A stretch of 39,804 bases of DNA from a virus, in IMG/VR virus record IMGVR_UViG_3300010373_000025, positions 1 to 39,804 of that record; one strand, written 5' to 3'. The position numbers and the translations under genes are program-made. Every line of letters starts with the position of its first letter. Positions within the stretch are counted from its first letter, which is position 1. This document shows, one piece after another, positions 35,871 to 39,804 of the stretch. The notes under the pieces were generated by a model. The model was not told the origin of the DNA, searched no databases, and saw only the letters and a program-made list of their open reading frames with translations.

Positions 35871-38006
35871 ATGCCACAATATACTTTTGATGTAAACGCT
35901 GCAATGAAAGCTGGCTATACACCAGATCAAATCCAACAATATATAGATCAACAAAAGGCTCAAGGCAATCAATATAATTTAACGCAAACTCCACAGGCAA
36001 CGCCACAACAGAGTCAACAACCTGCACAACCAGCACAGCCTAAAAATAGTTGGGCAGATTGGCTACCTACAGTAGGTGGTATTGTCGGAGGTATTGCTGG
36101 TGCAGCAGTCCCAGTATTAGGGGAAACAGGTGTTGGTGAAATCGGAGGCTCTGCAGCAGGTTCAGGATTAGGAGAAACAGCAAAAGAATTGATAGAAGGA
36201 AAACCACTAAATGCAGGAGATATTGCAGGGCAAACAGCACTAGGAGGAGTTAGTGCAGGCGTAGGAGTTGGTGCAGGAAAAGTATTAGGTGGTGTACTTG
36301 GAAAACTTGGAGAAGGTGAAGCTATTAATGGATTAAATCTAACTCGATTACAACAAAATGCTTTGAAAATAAAAAATGGTGAATCTGTTGCAGAAACATT
36401 AACAAAACATGATCTAACAGGGGCTAATGCAGAAAGTTTAAGTAATGGTATAGGAAAAGTACAAAATATGTTTGATTCTATTGCTAAAAATAATAATGTT
36501 CCTATAGATCAAAACGCTTTCTTAACACATGCAACTACAGCTTTAAATGCGTTAAAAAGTAGTTCAGTACCTTCAGATCAAGCATTAGCTCCACAAGTTG
36601 AAGAAGCATTAGGAAATGTTATGGATAAAATAGCAAATGGAAAAGTAACAACATTAGCCGATCTAAACGCAGAAAGACAAGCCTTTGATAATGCAACAAA
36701 AGATAGTCAATTTGGTTCTTCTCCTTGGGGCGTAAATCGAACTGTAGGAGATATTTTAAGAAGCACAGCCTATGATACTGCAGATAACTCAGGGGCAGTT
36801 GGCCCTAATGGGGAATCGTTAAAATTAATAGGGCAAAATTTACGAAAACTTTATAACATTTCAAACATTGCAGATAAACGAGTAGGTCAAGGGAATAGTG
36901 CTGGCGTATTAAGTGTATCTAATATGTTACTTGGAGGATTGGGAGCTTTAGCAGGTTCACCAGCGGGGCCAGTAGGATCAATGGCAGGGTATGCAGCTAC
37001 AACAGGTGCAAGAAAGCTACTTGCTACTCAACCTGTAGCAAAAGTATTATCAAATACTTTATCTGGAGCTGCAAAAGGACTAGCAACACCAGCAGGTATG
37101 GCAGGAGCTGCAGCTCTTGGCTCAGGAGCTGCAAATGCTTTATCCATTACCCCACAAGGAACTAGTGATAACAGCAATAACAATAATACCAATCAACAAA
37201 ATTTCCAATCTAATACACTTCCTTCTTCGCCTCAAGGGTCGTTTGGAAATAACTCTACTATAAATAGTACAGGAAGTCAAGCAAATCCACTAAATCCTTC
37301 TACGCCCGATGCAGTTCCCGATAGTTTTTTAAAGGGCTATACAGTCAATGGTGTACCCCTTGATGATGCTACTAGAAACTTAATCTATCAGATAGTTAAT
37401 TACAAACTTGATCCTTCAAAAATGACTTCACTAAGAAATAATGAAAGAGAACGTATTATTAACCTTGCCAGTCAAGCAGATCCAAGCTATGACTCGTCAC
37501 AATTTCCAGTTAAACAAAAATTAAGACAGGATTATACAAGCGGTACAACAGGAAAAAACATACAAGCATTTAATACAGCAATACAGCACTTATATTTACT
37601 CAATCAAGTATCAAGGAATTTAGGAAATACATCATTTACTCCTTATAATGCTTTTAAAAACAATATTTCACAAATGACAGGTAATCCACAGGTGACAAAC
37701 TTTAACCAGGTAGCAAATGCTGTATCTGGAGAAATTGCAAAAATCTTTAAGTCAAATGGTGCAACAGATGCGGAAATAGAAAATATCCAAAAAGGATTAA
37801 GCTCTGATATGTCTCCTGCACAGCTTCAAGGAAATGTTGCATATCTTATTCAGCTTATGGGCGGAAAACTAGATGCACTTAATTCACAATATACTCAAGC
37901 AATGGGAAAGCCTGCAGATTTTCAAATTGTTGATCCTAAATCTCAACAAATTTTAGACTCTTTACAAGGTAGTAATTCAAATAATTTACCATCGTCATTA
38001 CAATAG
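35871..38006 (+). CDS. Putative ejection (internal virion) protein with glycine-zipper segments
   Basis: The 711-residue product has a UBA/CUE-like short start (AAMKAGYTPDQIQQYID), a Gln/Pro linker and a glycine-zipper-like hydrophobic stretch (VGGIVGGIAGAAVPVLG, about 66-82, then a Gly/Ala-rich run to about 140). A helical domain follows, then a second Gly/Ala hydrophobic stretch (MLLGGLGALAGSPAGPV, about 352-368), an Asn/Ser linker and a helical C-terminus. Membrane-inserting glycine zippers fit a protein ejected with DNA to form a conduit. GAGG before ATG 35871 indicates coupling. Confidence 0.6.
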   Translation: MPQYTFDVNAAMKAGYTPDQIQQYIDQQKAQGNQYNLTQTPQATPQQSQQPAQPAQPKNSWADWLPTVGGIVGGIAGAAVPVLGETGVGEIGGSAAGSGLGETAKELIEGKPLNAGDIAGQTALGGVSAGVGVGAGKVLGGVLGKLGEGEAINGLNLTRLQQNALKIKNGESVAETLTKHDLTGANAESLSNGIGKVQNMFDSIAKNNNVPIDQNAFLTHATTALNALKSSSVPSDQALAPQVEEALGNVMDKIANGKVTTLADLNAERQAFDNATKDSQFGSSPWGVNRTVGDILRSTAYDTADNSGAVGPNGESLKLIGQNLRKLYNISNIADKRVGQGNSAGVLSVSNMLLGGLGALAGSPAGPVGSMAGYAATTGARKLLATQPVAKVLSNTLSGAAKGLATPAGMAGAAALGSGAANALSITPQGTSDNSNNNNTNQQNFQSNTLPSSPQGSFGNNSTINSTGSQANPLNPSTPDAVPDSFLKGYTVNGVPLDDATRNLIYQIVNYKLDPSKMTSLRNNERERIINLASQADPSYDSSQFPVKQKLRQDYTSGTTGKNIQAFNTAIQHLYLLNQVSRNLGNTSFTPYNAFKNNISQMTGNPQVTNFNQVANAVSGEIAKIFKSNGATDAEIENIQKGLSSDMSPAQLQGNVAYLIQLMGGKLDALNSQYTQAMGKPADFQIVDPKSQQILDSLQGSNSNNLPSSLQ

Positions 38007-38015
38007 TGATATACT
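38007..38015 (+). promoter_or_regulatory. Perfect extended -10 promoter (leaderless)
   Basis: TGATATACT, six bases, ATG 38022, immediately after the TAG stop of the previous gene. The nine bases are identical to the promoter at 25557. Confidence 0.7.
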
Positions 38016-38021
38016 AATATT

Positions 38022-38459
38022 ATGAATCCAGGACTTTCACCAGCGGTACAAGCAGCATTAGCTCGTAGAAATATGGGGGCACCTATTCCACAACTTCAAC
38101 AAGTCTCTCCATCTATGCCTATGGCAAGCGGTACACCACCTTCACCTATTCCACAGTCTGCCATGAATAAATCTAGTGCAATGCCTAGTCAACCTAAAGC
38201 ACCTAGTCAAAAATATCAGCCACAAAACCAGTCAGATATGATTACTCAGGCTCTTGTTGAACAATTAAAAAACAATAACAAACTGGAACAACAGAAGCTA
38301 AAAGTTGCACAAGGACAATCAATACAACCACCAACGCCACAAGTGCCACAATTTAATCAAACACCACCTCAAAATAGTGGTAATGTGTTTGGAAGTACTA
38401 CATCTACGGCAACTTCAAATATGCAAGGTGGTAATCCACTTAGTGCTGGCCCCTTCTAA
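38022..38459 (+). CDS. 145-residue Pro/Gln-rich disordered protein
   Basis: Low complexity throughout (SPAVQAALARRNMGAPI, QPKAPSQKYQPQ) with one helix (DMITQALVEQLKNNNKLEQQ, about 74-93). Likely a virion accessory or ejection-associated protein. Not recognised. Confidence 0.55.
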   Translation: MNPGLSPAVQAALARRNMGAPIPQLQQVSPSMPMASGTPPSPIPQSAMNKSSAMPSQPKAPSQKYQPQNQSDMITQALVEQLKNNNKLEQQKLKVAQGQSIQPPTPQVPQFNQTPPQNSGNVFGSTTSTATSNMQGGNPLSAGPF

Positions 38460-38461
38460 TA

Positions 38462-38470
38462 TGCTATATT
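38462..38470 (+). promoter_or_regulatory. Extended -10 promoter
   Basis: TGCTATATT, eight bases, ATG 38479. The nine bases are identical to the promoter at 19143. Confidence 0.6.
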
Positions 38471-38478
38471 AATAAAGT

Positions 38479-39588
38479 ATGGCAATAGACCACAGCGTAA
38501 TAGATAGTAATTTTAAAGGCAGCTTAACAGTTATAGATCATACTACAGATAATCCTTTTGCTGTTGAAGGGGATAGTAGTTTAGGTGTAGCCTACATACA
38601 AATAGTAGATAATAGTGGAACGCCTATTGTCTCTTTTGGTGGAGGTACACAATACACTGATGCTGGTACGCCACCAACTCATCCTATTGGTGGGACGATA
38701 GAATGGAATAATGGTGGCGTATGGGCAACAGTAGGTTCTGCAGCTCCTTTACCTACAAGTCTTTATCTAGGCACAAGTGCAATATCAATAGGTCAACAAA
38801 CAGCAGCTAATTCTATCCCTGTTATTTTGCCTTCAGCAACTATTACTACTCTTACCCCTCCTTCTAATACAGGATATGCTCTTGATAGTAGCCTATCAAC
38901 AATTGATACAGATTTAAAATCTAATATTACTCTCCATACTGGAACAAATATTATTGGTAAAGTAACAACAGATCAGACTACTCATGGAACCACTGATTTA
39001 GTAGCAGCAGATATTACAAAAGTAGGAGGTGCTTCTGTTGCTCTTGGACAAAATACTATGGCTAATTCGTTACCAGTAGCGGTAGCAAGTAACCAAGCTG
39101 CAATAGCTTTATGGGGACATGGTGCTACAGGTTTAGCAGTGCCAGCTAATGCAGTGTATCATGGGGCACAAGCAAGAAGTTCTGAACAAGCAGCAGCAAC
39201 CTCTGGAAACCTCATAGGGCTTATTACGGATCTTGTTGGAAAACTTATTGTTCTTCCTTATGCCAATCCTGAGAATTTTGTTAGTGGTACAACCAGTGCA
39301 ACTACTACTACCTCAACCTCACTTATTGCAGCACCAGCAGCAGGACTTAGAAACTACATTACACAAATTACGGTAGATAATACCTCTAGTACACAAACAT
39401 ATATCAATATTCAGGATGGTTCAGGAGGAACAACAATCTATCATATTCCTTTACCTGCAAATGGAGGAGCTACAATTACTCTTCCTACACCTTTAAGACA
39501 ACCCACAACTGCAACTGCTTTATTTTTTGCTTGTGGAGCAGGAGTAACTACTGCCTATATTTCTGCATCAGGGTATAAGGGAGCCTAA
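38479..39588 (+). CDS. Tail fibre / tail-associated beta protein
   Basis: The 369-residue product has an N-terminal region with GSLTVIDHTTDNPFAVEG and IEWNNGGVWATVG. A middle with repeated short units follows (SIGQQTAANSIPVIL and LGQNTMANSLPVAVASNQ), then a C-terminal beta domain (YITQITVDNTSSTQTY, IPLPANGGATITLP) resembling receptor-binding tips. Repeats of this N-SLPV-AS type occur in many phage and bacterial fibre-like proteins. Directly upstream and coupled to the gene spanning the contig ends. Confidence 0.65.
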   Translation: MAIDHSVIDSNFKGSLTVIDHTTDNPFAVEGDSSLGVAYIQIVDNSGTPIVSFGGGTQYTDAGTPPTHPIGGTIEWNNGGVWATVGSAAPLPTSLYLGTSAISIGQQTAANSIPVILPSATITTLTPPSNTGYALDSSLSTIDTDLKSNITLHTGTNIIGKVTTDQTTHGTTDLVAADITKVGGASVALGQNTMANSLPVAVASNQAAIALWGHGATGLAVPANAVYHGAQARSSEQAAATSGNLIGLITDLVGKLIVLPYANPENFVSGTTSATTTTSTSLIAAPAAGLRNYITQITVDNTSSTQTYINIQDGSGGTTIYHIPLPANGGATITLPTPLRQPTTATALFFACGAGVTTAYISASGYKGA

Positions 39589-39591
39589 TTT

Positions 39592-39804
39592 ATGGCAGTA
39601 TCATGTTCAAATTTATTAGCAAATGGAAGCACAACAGGAGCAACTTCATATACGACTGCCTCAGTCTCTCCTGGAGCAAACCATTTACTTCTCTTACAAG
39701 TTAAAAGTAGAACTAATATTACCGCAACGCCAAACACGCCTACTGTTACAGGATTAGGCTTAACATGGGTACAAATTGGATTACCTCTTGATATTGACGA
39801 TACA
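39592..39804 (+). CDS. Tail fibre-like protein, N-terminal part (continues at base 1)
   Basis: AAGGGAGCC precedes ATG 39592, 3 bases after the previous stop. The frame (SCSNLLANGSTTGATSYTT, then ASVSPGANHLLLLQ) is cut by the window end and continues in phase at base 1, because bases 39682-39804 equal 1-123. After closing the circle the protein has about 635 residues. See the entry at 1-1818 for its repeats. Confidence 0.85.
   Translation, partial: MAVSCSNLLANGSTTGATSYTTASVSPGANHLLLLQVKSRTNITATPNTPTVTGLGLTWVQIGLPLDIDDT
39682..39804. repeat. Terminal direct repeat, right copy
   Basis: Identical to bases 1-123. When the genome is circularised one copy must be removed. Confidence 0.95.

Overview
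The window looks like one complete small phage genome. Its first 123 bases are repeated exactly at its end, so the contig closes into a circle of 39,681 unique bases, and a tail-fibre gene runs across the junction (39592 to the end, then 1-1818). The genome is AT-rich and densely packed. The morphogenesis set is terminase, portal, scaffold, HK97-like capsid, head-tail adaptor, a 1207-residue beta-propeller-like tail protein and putative ejection proteins. No tape measure, sheath or tail-tube gene is visible, so a short-tailed (podovirus-like) virion is the best inference. The host is a bacterium with ordinary sigma-70 promoters (TTGACA/TATACT), a canonical anti-Shine-Dalgarno (AAAGGAGGTGA sites) and consensus DnaA boxes. 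A Patescibacteria/CPR-type host is a guess from protein style (TPTP tails, a WCKDI-like HTH, a KGG-motif protein) and is not demonstrated.

Layout. 1-2309: end of the tail fibre and small late genes. 2390-2876 (minus): HNH nuclease and partner. 2930-4102: lysis pair (C39-like cysteine peptidase and holin-like protein). 4103-6053: an unusual island of apparent small-RNA units, each with a promoter and an intrinsic terminator, around tiny genes and an HNH gene. 6090-7874: early genes with an ERF recombinase. 7913-11680: accessory genes with two low-complexity tandem repeats (33 x 6 bp and 27 x 12 bp) and a DUF6745-type protein. 11703-11960: a large, elaborately folded putative RNA. 11973-15363: small zinc proteins, an Acb2/Tad1-like anti-defence protein, a DnaA-box cluster that may be the origin, a VRR-NUC nuclease, a ParB-like protein and an HNH protein. 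15431-39588: packaging, head, neck, tail and ejection genes, interrupted by a four-gene minus-strand block at 33294-34496 with its own promoters. No DNA or RNA polymerase, integrase or repressor is recognisable, so replication and transcription probably rely on the host.

The most striking global feature is transcriptional. Many genes, including individual late genes, have a private promoter whose -10 box ends 5-8 nt (usually exactly 6) before the start codon. Their mRNAs should be leaderless, while genes inside operons carry Shine-Dalgarno sites. The phage also has two paralogous Acb2/Tad1-like genes 9 kb apart, each followed by a hairpin of different sequence but a shared 3' flank.
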